Below, piece by piece: positions 56,767 through 64,000 of a stretch of 64,000 bases of DNA; the stretch's first letter is position 1; each line of letters starts with the position of its first letter. The position numbers and the translations under genes are program-made. The notes under the pieces were generated by a model. The model did no database searches. It saw only the letters and a program-made list of their open reading frames with translations, and was not told the DNA's origin. The stretch covers positions 434,001-498,000 of the forward strand of contig CAWCWN010000004.1 in NCBI GenBank assembly GCA_963799245.1, given 5' to 3'. This DNA is from CAWCWN01 sp963799245 (GTDB lineage: Bacteria; Chloroflexota; Ktedonobacteria; Ktedonobacterales; Ktedonobacteraceae).

Positions 56767-58899
56767 CTATTTTTGGTGGTGCGTGTTTCTCTCTAAATGG
56801 CGCTCTTTCTTTAAAGGCAAGAGGACATAAAACGTTGATCCTTCGCACTCCGTGCTTTCAACCCAGACACATCCTTTATGGCGTGTGACCAGTTCTTTCA
56901 CCAGGTACAAGCCCAGGCCTAAGCCGCTCATCGACTTATCCAGGTTGCTTGCCCGGTGAAATCGCTGGAAGATGAGATGAACCTCGTTCCTCGGAATGCC
57001 GATCCCATGATCTCGAACCCAGATCAGCGCTTCGTCCGGATTTTCAGGGGTGCGCAGTAATCCTACCTCGATATCGCTGCCATTGGGGCTGTATTTGATC
57101 GCGTTACTGATCAAGTTGTTCATGATCTGCATAACCCGCTGCTTATCGAAGTACCCTATCACTGTATCGGTCGCGTCAAGTCCTTTCGATGCCAGTCGGA
57201 TGACATGGCCCCTGGCAGTGATCTCCTGACTTTCAATCGCCTCTTTCAGTGTGTCATGCAGATCGTGCAAGTTGCAATCTAACGAAAGCCGAGCGTTTTC
57301 AAGACGAGTCAGGTCGAACATCTCACCAATCAAGCGAGACAGTTGATCGCTCTGCATGACAATCTGGGTGATAGCGCGCTGGCTGATCGGGTCCAGACCC
57401 TTTTCCTGGGCATCTTTCAATTGCAGTATTTCTGCGAAGCCCATGATCGCGGTGATCGGGGTGCGCAGTTCGTGGCTAGCGAGCGAAAGAAATGCGTTCT
57501 TCTGTCGTTCAATCATTTTCTGGGCGGTAATATCCTGGAAGACAATTACCGCCCCGGTAATGAAGCCCTCTTCATTGTGCAGCGGCGCGCTGGAACTCAG
57601 CATTATCAGCGTGTTGCCATCCGCCTTTACCACGACTGTTTCTTGACTGATGGCGGTCTCTCCCAAGAGGGCGTTTATGACCACGAAATTCCATGGCAGC
57701 GCTTGCCGGTCATGTACGTCATTCAATGAGTGGCTCCGGGCATGCTGATGGAACGAGACGCCGACTAGGTCTTGTACGAGGATGCCTAGTATCGTTGCGG
57801 CGGAGGCGTTGGCATAACTGATGGTACCATCGGTAACCTCCACCAGGAGTATACCTTCGGGTAGCTGATCAAGGATCGCACGGAGCCGTGCGCGTTCTTC
57901 CTCGACCGCTGCATGTAAACGAGCATGCGCAATTGCTGCTGTGAGATGAGAACTGCAACCCAGCAGCGTCTGTGCTTCCGGCCCTTCCGGATCAACCGGC
58001 TTAGTAAAACCAGCACCCAGGGTTCCCTCGAAATGATCCTTCAGCCAGAGTGGTATGCAGATATACCCACGTACTTCAGGCGACACGAGAGGGAAATCGT
58101 CCCCCAGCCTACCGGAAGCAGCGGCAATCTGTACATCCTCAACAATAATCGGGTTATAGCGTTTGCGGGCCTGGGCTGGGATCAAGGGGCTATCATAAGG
58201 GATGTATTCCAGGGTCCGTAGGCTTGCCTCGCGTTCCAGCGCAGAATAAAGGCAGAGTAATCGCAGCGCTTGCCGTACCGGGTCGGCAACGTGGATGGTC
58301 AGCAGCAGGGGCCTGAGATAGGCTCTGATGGCATCTATGGTGGCCTGGCCGATGCTTCTGGTATCTAGGGATGCGCGCGTGCTTTGTGCCACGGTTTCGA
58401 TCACCTCCAACTGCTTGCATGCCATTTCGGACCTAGAATGCACCTGGTTAAGCGATGTATGAGCCTGTTCGGCTTGTTGGCGCGCTAACAGGTGCGCTGT
58501 CACGTCACTCCCGTGAAAGATCAGCTGAATGATCTGCCCCTGTTCATTACGTACTGGATGGAGAGACCAGTCCCAATACATCTGGCCGCGATTGAGAACG
58601 GGAGCAGCGTACTCATCTGTTTGATAGGATATGCCCGTCTCAGCTACATTGCGGAAAATAGCGATCAGGGCCGCCGCTTCTATCGGATCCGCAGCAAACA
58701 GCCATTCAGTGAGGGTGTGTCCGATGACTGTTTCGGCGTCCCGTGATGGAACATGATGCGTCTCGAAGAAACGGTAGAAGAGCCTGTTGGCGGCCAGGAG
58801 ACGCAAATCCCTGGCATCGAAGAGTGCCACTCCCGCAGGGACCTGATCAAGCATGGTGCCTGCATACTCGTCCATTGTTACATGTGCCTGACTGTTCAT
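56767..58899 (-). CDS. Soluble hybrid PAS-GAF-PAS sensor histidine kinase
   Basis: About 710 aa; the start is between a TTG (58908) and ATG (58899), with GGAAGA upstream of both. Domains in order: PAS (VPAGVALFDARDLRLLAANR), coiled linker, GAF (AYLRPLLLTIHVADPVRQAL, GYICIPLWLKDHFEGTLGAG), second PAS (LDQLPEGILLVEVTDGTISY), HisKA with the phospho-His in SLASHELRTPITAI and HATPase_c with N-box (MNNLISNAIKYSPNG), G1 (WVRDHGIGIP) and G2 (LGLGLYLVKELVTRHKG). No transmembrane segment, so it senses internal signals. No response regulator is adjacent; its partner lies elsewhere. Confidence 0.92.
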   Translation of the reverse strand: MNSQAHVTMDEYAGTMLDQVPAGVALFDARDLRLLAANRLFYRFFETHHVPSRDAETVIGHTLTEWLFAADPIEAAALIAIFRNVAETGISYQTDEYAAPVLNRGQMYWDWSLHPVRNEQGQIIQLIFHGSDVTAHLLARQQAEQAHTSLNQVHSRSEMACKQLEVIETVAQSTRASLDTRSIGQATIDAIRAYLRPLLLTIHVADPVRQALRLLCLYSALEREASLRTLEYIPYDSPLIPAQARKRYNPIIVEDVQIAAASGRLGDDFPLVSPEVRGYICIPLWLKDHFEGTLGAGFTKPVDPEGPEAQTLLGCSSHLTAAIAHARLHAAVEEERARLRAILDQLPEGILLVEVTDGTISYANASAATILGILVQDLVGVSFHQHARSHSLNDVHDRQALPWNFVVINALLGETAISQETVVVKADGNTLIMLSSSAPLHNEEGFITGAVIVFQDITAQKMIERQKNAFLSLASHELRTPITAIMGFAEILQLKDAQEKGLDPISQRAITQIVMQSDQLSRLIGEMFDLTRLENARLSLDCNLHDLHDTLKEAIESQEITARGHVIRLASKGLDATDTVIGYFDKQRVMQIMNNLISNAIKYSPNGSDIEVGLLRTPENPDEALIWVRDHGIGIPRNEVHLIFQRFHRASNLDKSMSGLGLGLYLVKELVTRHKGCVWVESTECEGSTFYVLLPLKKERHLERNTHHQK

Positions 58900-58908
58900 A
58901 ACGCACAA

Positions 58909-59215
58909 ATATCTTCCTACGTAAGCCCTAAATTCATAGGATCGAATTTAAATCTAAACGAGACCAAGCTACCTGTCAAAGGAAACAGTATTCGACGTGT
59001 ATTGTGGGAGCTGCGAAAAAACCCTCTCCCTTTTATAATAGCTTCGATAGGGAAACTGCTTGGTAAAGCGTATCAGGTGGCGTTGTCTCTTGTAGCGTGC
59101 AGGTAAGCACTTCAGCGATGAATGCTTCCCCCTCCACCAAGCAAGCATGGTTTTAAGGCAACGAGAAAGGACCATATTGAGTGGTATAGTATACAGCTGA
59201 TTCTTCCTACACCCG
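58909..59215. other. Short intergenic stretch between two minus-strand genes
   Basis: 307 bases with no gene; contains the promoter region of the histidine kinase gene. Nothing else recognisable. Confidence 0.3.
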
Positions 59216-60079
59216 CTACGACCTCTCACCCCATGCCGTGAGCGGTAACATGAGACCGCGGAAGTCATCTTTCATCATCTCGAGTTGCATCTGTTCGTAG
59301 AGCTGGTTCACTTCCTCCTGCGTGGCGACTCCCATCCTAACAATAAAGGGCTGGAACAATTTGAAGACGATGGCAGCATCATGGCGAAAACCTTGATACG
59401 CCTCGGTTCCGTAAGAGTAATCAATCACGTGCGATCTGTAGCTGATATTGACGCAGCCTGCGTCGAGTAGTAAGCGTCCCAACATCGGCAGAACGCCGGT
59501 AAAGCGCCCACTCTGAGAGAAACTTTCACCCTGTAGTTTGAGAGCACGTATGATCACGGCGTTCAGGTTCTCCAACGCAGGGCTGTTAGTGAAGTACCAC
59601 CACTCGCTTTCCGTGAGACGAATAACACCTCCAGGTTGGGTGATGCGCCCGAACTCCTGCATTAGCTGCGGCCAGGCCGCTGCGGGGAGAAAGTTAATGA
59701 AGCGGGCATTGACCAGGTCAAATGAGCTGTCGGGGAAATCCAGCGGTTTCTGTATATCCATCACCTGGAAACTGGCATTGTCCAGACCTTGCGCCCGCGC
59801 TTGCGCATTGGCATAGTCGATCATCGCCCGGCTGACATCGATCCCTACTACCTCAATCTCGGGATACGTAAAGGCAACCTCCAAGGCCCAACCTCCAGGA
59901 CCGCAGGCAGCATCGAGGATGCGGTGGATATGGGAAAGATCAAAGCGCTCGGAGAAGAGACCACCCATCCCTTTGGTGATGAGGCGATCTTGCCCAAGCA
60001 GGCGCGCCATTTCAGCCACGTTTTCCGGGTCGTTAAAGTAGACATTAGCGCTGTTGGAGGGTTTGCCGCGTGTTGCCAT
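59216..60079 (-). CDS. Class I SAM-dependent methyltransferase
   Basis: 287 aa. SAM-binding motif I is ILDAACGPGGWALEVA, the acidic residue of motif II is in EVVGIDVSRAMIDYA, then FDLVNARFINFLPAAAW (motif IV) and a TQPGGVIRLTESEWWY post-motif. The N-terminal helical part (NVYFNDPENVAEMARLLGQD) is common in UbiE-like or small-molecule O/N-methyltransferases. Acceptor unknown; no biosynthetic neighbours. Not related in detail to the broken methyltransferase at 15825. Confidence 0.87.
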   Translation of the reverse strand: MATRGKPSNSANVYFNDPENVAEMARLLGQDRLITKGMGGLFSERFDLSHIHRILDAACGPGGWALEVAFTYPEIEVVGIDVSRAMIDYANAQARAQGLDNASFQVMDIQKPLDFPDSSFDLVNARFINFLPAAAWPQLMQEFGRITQPGGVIRLTESEWWYFTNSPALENLNAVIIRALKLQGESFSQSGRFTGVLPMLGRLLLDAGCVNISYRSHVIDYSYGTEAYQGFRHDAAIVFKLFQPFIVRMGVATQEEVNQLYEQMQLEMMKDDFRGLMLPLTAWGERS

Positions 60080-60720
60080 TTCCCTATGACCTCTTTCTGG
60101 TGAAGTGTTGCATTGTTATTCAACGGCCTAAGCGATGACGGTTGAAGGAGTTTCTCTTCCAGCTAGCTGTTATCAGGCGATCTGCCTGGATTCGAGAGCT
60201 ATTAATCACATCCGCGATACGATACCAATTCTGTCCCTGGTAGAAGATTTGATAGATACTGCCCACTTGGACGAAGGCGAGAACGGAAGCAGTTCGTTGC
60301 CAGTGATTTCAAACTACTCATGCTCTTCCGACACGTCAGTCACCTTTCTAATAAACTCAGGCAAATTGCCGGAGTTATTTTCTCCGCTATGCTCACAAAC
60401 AGCATAGCACGCTAGCATCCCCTGGTAGCAACTATCTCGAGCAGTTGTGTGTCTGCCCTGACTCCACGGAACCTCAGTACCTGGGAAGCTATGCAAAGTA
60501 CTTGTTTCTAAAACTAGCGCGGATCCATTTAGACATGCCTCTGCTTTGAGTCGTGGTTGTGAGAAGATGCAGGCATATGGTGATGCCCTTGTGATGCGGA
60601 CAGGATATGCTTGTGCTATACGGGAAGTATTGGATTTTCAGGAGCAGAGGGGCGTGAAGATTCTGGGCATCGAGCGGGCTACTACGTGAAAGATCGCAGA
60701 CGAAGGCATATTCATTTATT
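60080..60720. other. Intergenic region before the K+ channel-like gene
   Basis: 640 bases with no supported gene. An ORF at 60135-60407 has no ribosome site and no family-like pattern, so I do not annotate it. The region should hold the divergent promoters of the methyltransferase and channel genes. Confidence 0.3.
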
Positions 60721-61461
60721 ATGAAGCAGCGGCAATCATTTCGTCACCTCTCCATAGCTTTTTTCCTGACACTTAGCGTGCTGACGCTGGGTACGATCGG
60801 TTATATGCTGATCGAGCAGCTTACCTTCATCGATGCGCTCTACACAACGGTTGGGATAATGTCTACTGTGGGACTCGTGGTCCATCCTATGTCTGTTGCC
60901 GGTCGAATTTTTTCTATCATCGTCATCCTCCTGGGAGTCGGCTCGTTATTGTATGCCTTTGGAACAGGCATGGAATTTATGCTTGAGGGCCACCTGAACC
61001 TGGTTATTAGGAGGCGTCTTATGGAGAACAAGATAGCACGGCTAAACCATCACGCGATCATATGCGGGTTTGGACGTGTCGGCTCGCAGATCGTCGCAAC
61101 ATTTCAGAGGGTTCGTCAGCCTTTCCTGGTCATAGACTCCTCTGAGGAGAACTTTGAGTTATGCATACAGCGAGGTTTCATCGCGATCCTGGGAGATGCT
61201 ACGAGCGACGAGGTCCTGCGCAAAGCGGCAATCGCAAAGGCCGTATGCATCTTAGTCGCCACTGATGATGACGCTCACAACATCTCGATTACGCTCTCGG
61301 CACGCCACCTCAATGAAGCCCTGTACATCGTCGCGCGTTCAAATCATGATGAGACAGAAGTCAAGCTCAAACTGGCGGGGGCGAACCAGGTGATTTCACC
61401 ATATACAATGGCTGGGCAGCGCATGGCGGATATCGCTCTCCAGCCGGATATTGCCAGATAG
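60721..61461 (+). CDS. Two-helix K+ channel-like protein with TrkA-N (RCK) domain and altered filter
   Basis: 246 aa. TM1 SIAFFLTLSVLTLGTIGYML, pore loop FIDALYTTVGIMSTVGLVV, TM2 GRIFSIIVILLGVGSLLYAF, then the RCK/TrkA-N Rossmann domain (IICGFGRVGSQIVATFQRV, with GxGxxG) that binds NAD or nucleotide. The filter, normally TVGYGD, reads STVGLVVHPMS (residues 48-58), so selectivity is in doubt. The RCK part ends ISPYTMAGQRMADIALQPD without an obvious TrkA-C domain. It may be a K+ or other cation channel, or a regulatory paralog assembling with a canonical subunit. Confidence 0.83.
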   Translation: MKQRQSFRHLSIAFFLTLSVLTLGTIGYMLIEQLTFIDALYTTVGIMSTVGLVVHPMSVAGRIFSIIVILLGVGSLLYAFGTGMEFMLEGHLNLVIRRRLMENKIARLNHHAIICGFGRVGSQIVATFQRVRQPFLVIDSSEENFELCIQRGFIAILGDATSDEVLRKAAIAKAVCILVATDDDAHNISITLSARHLNEALYIVARSNHDETEVKLKLAGANQVISPYTMAGQRMADIALQPDIAR

Positions 61462-61877
61462 ATGATCGCTTCTCATCAGACTATAAGACAATTAAATTTT
61501 GAGGTGCAGCAAGCATGAAACCACTGTACGATCAGTGAGAAAAGCAACAAGCGTCTTTCCGCAAGAAGGGCACACTGTTTACGCTTCGGCAGTGTCTCCG
61601 TGAGACATGACCTGTCCCATAGACACAGGTCAGACGACCACATGTCAGCTCTGTTTCTTTATCTGTGCATCTACTCATTTATTTAAAGGAAAAGAACAGA
61701 GGCTCTGGCCTGTGAGCCGCACTGTCCTACCTCAAAATAGAATGTACTGGCCCTGCGCAGCGAGTCAAACTCACATGTTAAGAGCAAGAACATGATACAC
61801 TAAAGTCGGCCCTATCGACAGTCTTTGCAGTTTCGCATAGCATGAAAACACATGCGTTCTAAAGAAAGGATTAAGCA
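61462..61877 (+). other. Intergenic region with two small hairpins before ogt
   Basis: 415 bases with no gene. TGTCTC-CGT-GAGACA (61593-61607) is followed by GACCTGT..ACAGGTC (61609-61631), two adjacent hairpins. GACCTGT..ACAGGTC may be an operator for a dimeric regulator. Immediately before the ogt start is GAAAGGA. Confidence 0.4.
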
Positions 61878-62381
61878 CTGAAAGTATTACAACTCGATCG
61901 CATCGACTCTCCCATTGGCGACATCTTGATTGTCGCTGATGGCGAGCGCTTGTGTTCACTTGACTATGCGGACTACGAGCCGCGTATGATGACATTACTC
62001 CAGTGTCGCTACGGGTCGTTCCGCCTGTCACAGGCGACAGATCCCTATGGCTTCAGCAGCCGGATGCGCGCGTACCTGGCAGGCGACTATCGCTGCCTGG
62101 ACGCGATCCCGGTGAGCACGGGAGGTACAGCCTTTCAGCAGGAGGTCTGGTCCGCGCTCCGCGCTATTCCAGCGGGAACGACGATGACCTATGGCGAGCT
62201 GGCAGCAAGGCTGGGCAGGCCAGGCGCTTATCGTGCCGTCGGGGGGACAAACGCTGTCAATCCTATCGCGATCGTGCTTCCATGTCATCGCGTCGTGGGC
62301 GCTGATGCTGCGCTGACCGGCTACGCCGGGGGCATCGGGCGCAAGCAATGGCTGTTGAAACATGAGGGCTATTGCCTTTAG
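61878..62381 (+). CDS. ogt: Methylated-DNA-[protein]-cysteine S-methyltransferase
   Basis: 167 aa. It removes O6-alkyl groups from guanine by suicide transfer to the Cys in the IAIVLPCHRVVG motif (C of PCHR). The helix-turn-helix part is GTTMTYGELAARLGRPGAYR and TNAVNPIAIVLPCHRV. The conserved N-terminus (LQLDRIDSPIGDILIVADGE) begins upstream of any ATG/GTG/TTG; a stop lies at 61872-61874. The only sensible codon is CTG at 61878, with GAAAGGA 8 bases upstream, so a CTG start (or an ATG-to-CTG error) is likely; a TTG at 61926 would remove the conserved strand. No adaptation-type Ada fusion. Confidence 0.88.
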   Translation: MKVLQLDRIDSPIGDILIVADGERLCSLDYADYEPRMMTLLQCRYGSFRLSQATDPYGFSSRMRAYLAGDYRCLDAIPVSTGGTAFQQEVWSALRAIPAGTTMTYGELAARLGRPGAYRAVGGTNAVNPIAIVLPCHRVVGADAALTGYAGGIGRKQWLLKHEGYCL

Positions 62382-62400
62382 TAACAAGAGATGCACTGCC

Positions 62401-62799
62401 ATGAAAACCTACACGCTGATCGGGATAGATGGCAATGCTACGAAATTCGACTCCAGAATCGCCGGGTGGGCGCAATTAGAGACACAGTCTGCTGTTGCTG
62501 CTTGCTTTTCCTGGCCTTTCTCCTGGCAAACCGCCGTCTTGCCGGCCCCGGTTCCTGTGAGGCCGCGCCCCTGCGAAGCCATCGCAGAGCTACAAGAACT
62601 GCAGTTCCCGCGCCAACTGGGGCTTGTCCATAATAGGTGCTTCCCTTTCCTAAACTTCCAACTGCGGCGCATTCTCGCTGCCTGCCGCTCTTTCCTTCCA
62701 CGATCGCGGGCCTGCACCCTTTGCGTGCAGAGCTCGAGCGCGGCGGCCAGCGAGACGAGCGCGAAGGCATACGACGCGCGGTCGCGCACTTTGCGATAG
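62401..62799 (+). CDS. Uncertain ORF, possibly a truncated Ada-type metal-binding start
   Basis: The ATG at 62401 gives a frame starting MKTYTLIGIDGN, which resembles the first strand of Ada metal-binding domains often found behind ogt. The expected Cys residues (DCPSA...RVFF..RPCxxC) do not follow; instead the frame becomes compositionally odd (AVLPAPVPVRPRPC) and ends at 62799 over the antisense dehydrogenase fragment. It is best seen as a short remnant joined to unrelated sequence. Low confidence. Confidence 0.25.
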   Translation: MKTYTLIGIDGNATKFDSRIAGWAQLETQSAVAACFSWPFSWQTAVLPAPVPVRPRPCEAIAELQELQFPRQLGLVHNRCFPFLNFQLRRILAACRSFLPRSRACTLCVQSSSAAASETSAKAYDARSRTLR

Positions 62800-62942
62800 C
62801 GCGAATGCCTCGCGAACGGAAGTTCCGGCAGGTCGAGCGCGGTGATCAACTCGCCGTGCTCGAGCACCGTGTCGCGCTGCGGCTCCTCAGCAGGCAGGCG
62901 GTGGAAGTCAACCAGGGGCAGCGTGCGCTCTCCGTATTATTC
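62709..62942 (-). pseudogene. Xanthine/CO dehydrogenase FAD-subunit fragment
   Basis: Minus-strand reading YGERTLPLVDFHRLPAEEP, then TVLEHGELITALDLPEL and SRYRKVRDRASYAFALVSLA matches the C-terminal part of the FAD-binding (medium) subunit of molybdenum hydroxylases. Only about 78 residues remain, cut on both sides, with no start codon or partner subunits. It is a relic, on the opposite strand from ogt. Confidence 0.75.
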
Positions 62943-63038
62943 TTGATACGTATGAGATATTCTGAGACTGAGCGCGTACTGAAAAATTTGCAGGTTAAGC
63001 CTGAACACGTAAAAAAGGATTTTTTCCCAGGACTCGTT

Positions 63039-63611
63039 TCATATGTTTTCATCGCCGCTGTAAGGAGCGTTGTTGCTCTTATGGCGCGCGCGGAAACGGC
63101 GGGCCTTTAAGAGATTGGCGCACTTATCGGTTGAACAGTAAAGCCTGGTACGACTCTTACTCTCATCATAAAAGACCCAGCGACAGTTGGAATTTGCACA
63201 CACTTTGAGACGTCTGGGATCCTGGTAGACCAGCAATTGAGCGAGCGAGGCTGCGACCTCCGCCTGCACCCAGTCCCAGTCCTTCTGCAGTGGCACCATC
63301 TCCAGTTGATACCCTTCCGGATGTTTCGCCAGGCGACGACTCAAAGGCATCTTATGCAGAACGGCATTGAGCGCCACCTGCTCACGGTCTGAGAACTGCC
63401 CCTCGTCCAGGGCCTCTATCAGAGAGCGCAGCAGGTCACGCAGCGCAACGAGGGTATGCAGTGGAGCCTCAGCGGCCGGGCGATCAACCTGCAGTCCCCA
63501 CCTGGCGAGAAACTGTTCCAGCCAGCCTGGCTGCTGCAGGTCATCTCTTACCCAGCGGCCACGGAAATCGCGAAACTCGCTATTGATAAAATCAAGACAC
63601 ATCACATCCAT
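63039..63611 (-). CDS. CGNR zinc-finger / ABATE domain protein
   Basis: 190 aa. The N-terminal ABATE-like domain (CLDFINSEFRDFRGRWVRDD, LVALRDLLRSLIEALDEGQF) is followed by a C-terminal zinc finger CANSNCRWVFYDESKSRTRL YCSTDKCANLLKARRFRAR. The usual CGNR reads CANL, so the motif is altered, but the four cysteines and basic tail are kept. Such proteins are presumed stress-linked transcription factors. It is divergent from the Tat lipoprotein gene; its start (MDVMCLDF) lies about 100 bp from a consensus promoter. Confidence 0.85.
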   Translation of the reverse strand: MDVMCLDFINSEFRDFRGRWVRDDLQQPGWLEQFLARWGLQVDRPAAEAPLHTLVALRDLLRSLIEALDEGQFSDREQVALNAVLHKMPLSRRLAKHPEGYQLEMVPLQKDWDWVQAEVAASLAQLLVYQDPRRLKVCANSNCRWVFYDESKSRTRLYCSTDKCANLLKARRFRARHKSNNAPYSGDENI

Positions 63612-63716
63612 TATGCTCTAAGCTCTCCACAGCTCTACAGGTAGCACCTCTGCCACCTGCATGTAACTTACTTCATCGTTCGCCCGCTATGCTAGGAAAT
63701 AACTTTCTAAAAAATA

Positions 63717-63745
63717 TTGACAGTTATATTGTGGCATGTTATGCT
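63717..63745 (+). promoter_or_regulatory. Consensus sigma-70 promoter
   Basis: TTGACA (63717-63722), a 17-base spacer and TATGCT (63740-63745), 93 bp before the ATG at 63838. AT-rich flanks (TTTCTAAAAAATA, AAAAGTAACTATA) may hold an operator. It is the best promoter match seen in the window. Confidence 0.7.
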
Positions 63746-63837
63746 CTTAAAAGTAACTATATTAAGCAACATTGACCGTTACAATACCAGCCCCTTGATT
63801 GTCGCTCAGTGCATAGCATCAAGAAAGGGATCCACCG

Positions 63838-64000
63838 ATGACGCGTCAACAAACATGTCCGGGATGTCCCTCCCGCCGTGATGTCCTGCGGGGGATGGCT
63901 GGATTGGCCCTGACAATGGGTCTGGATGGGTGCGCCCACGCTCTTTTCTCATCGCCGGCCGCTCTTCCCTCTCCCACCCCCCGACCTCATGGCAGCGTAT
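63838..64000 (+). CDS. Tat-exported lipoprotein, start only (partial)
   Basis: The ATG at 63838 follows AAAGGGA. The first 54 residues have a twin-arginine signal (SRRDVLRGMAGLALTMGLDG) ending in the lipobox-like LDGC, so the product would be exported folded and lipid-anchored. A Pro/Ser linker (ALPSPTPRPHGSV) follows and the window ends. The catalytic or propeller domain expected next is not visible, so the function is unknown. Confidence 0.65.
   Translation, partial: MTRQQTCPGCPSRRDVLRGMAGLALTMGLDGCAHALFSSPAALPSPTPRPHGSV

Overview
The window looks like a chromosomal segment of a moderately GC-rich soil bacterium, most likely a member of the Ktedonobacteria (phylum Chloroflexota). This is inference, not a database result. 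It rests on the mix of a RpoD-type sigma factor, zinc-ribbon proteins, a TPR plus Roadblock/LC7 plus Ndk neighbourhood, a large MalT-like LuxR regulator, a PknB-type kinase with an external sensor domain, pentapeptide repeat proteins, a tRNA-Sec gene and a very heavy, decayed load of insertion sequences.

Layout. 1-10.8 kb is a stable housekeeping block, nearly all on the plus strand: UvrD-like helicase end, sigma factor, zinc-ribbon protein, M16 peptidase, TPR protein (frameshifted), Roadblock protein, nucleoside diphosphate kinase, CPBP protease, HAD phosphatase and a selenocysteine tRNA. 10.9-15.8 kb is an IS cluster beside tRNA-Sec: two divergent related transposases and an IS256-type element with perfect ends. 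15.8-24.2 kb is an accessory block on the minus strand: broken methyltransferase, 2-keto acid decarboxylase, macrolide-type glycosyltransferase, cupin and LAL-type regulator. 24.3-32.0 kb is an IS graveyard: a pentapeptide repeat gene split by an IS fragment, an SMP-30-like gene, then IS701-, IS6- and ISKra4-like elements. 32.2-37.2 kb holds a DNA-damage module: a GAAC-N4-GTTC LexA-type box, a tandem UmuD-like protein overlapping umuC, and a multiply frameshifted RecD2-type helicase. 37.2-48.7 kb contains an Hsp20-like gene, a DUF998 protein, a UPF0158/SWIM pair and a Ser/Thr kinase, strewn with a hairpin repeat whose stem arms covary. 48.7-52.1 kb has an IS4-like element, murB and an IS6 remnant. 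52.2-56.6 kb is a probable beta-glucan cassette (GT2 synthase, membrane-fusion protein, GH81). 56.8-64 kb has a hybrid PAS/GAF sensor kinase, a methyltransferase, a TrkA-N K+ channel-like protein, Ogt, gene fragments, a CGNR regulator and the start of a Tat lipoprotein.

Two observations stand out. The first is a single-chain UmuD-UmuD protein: the first half has the cleavage motif but a dead Ser/Lys dyad, the second half has the live dyad but no cleavage motif, and the gene is translationally coupled to umuC under a LexA-type box. The second is a family of about 60-nt palindromic repeats with a conserved outer stem and a variable, compensating inner stem, found as full hairpins, half hairpins and one three-unit tandem array.

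Caution: several otherwise ordinary genes (TPR, recD2, SMP-30, GH81, methyltransferase) carry one-base frameshifts. Real decay and assembly indels cannot be told apart from this sequence alone.
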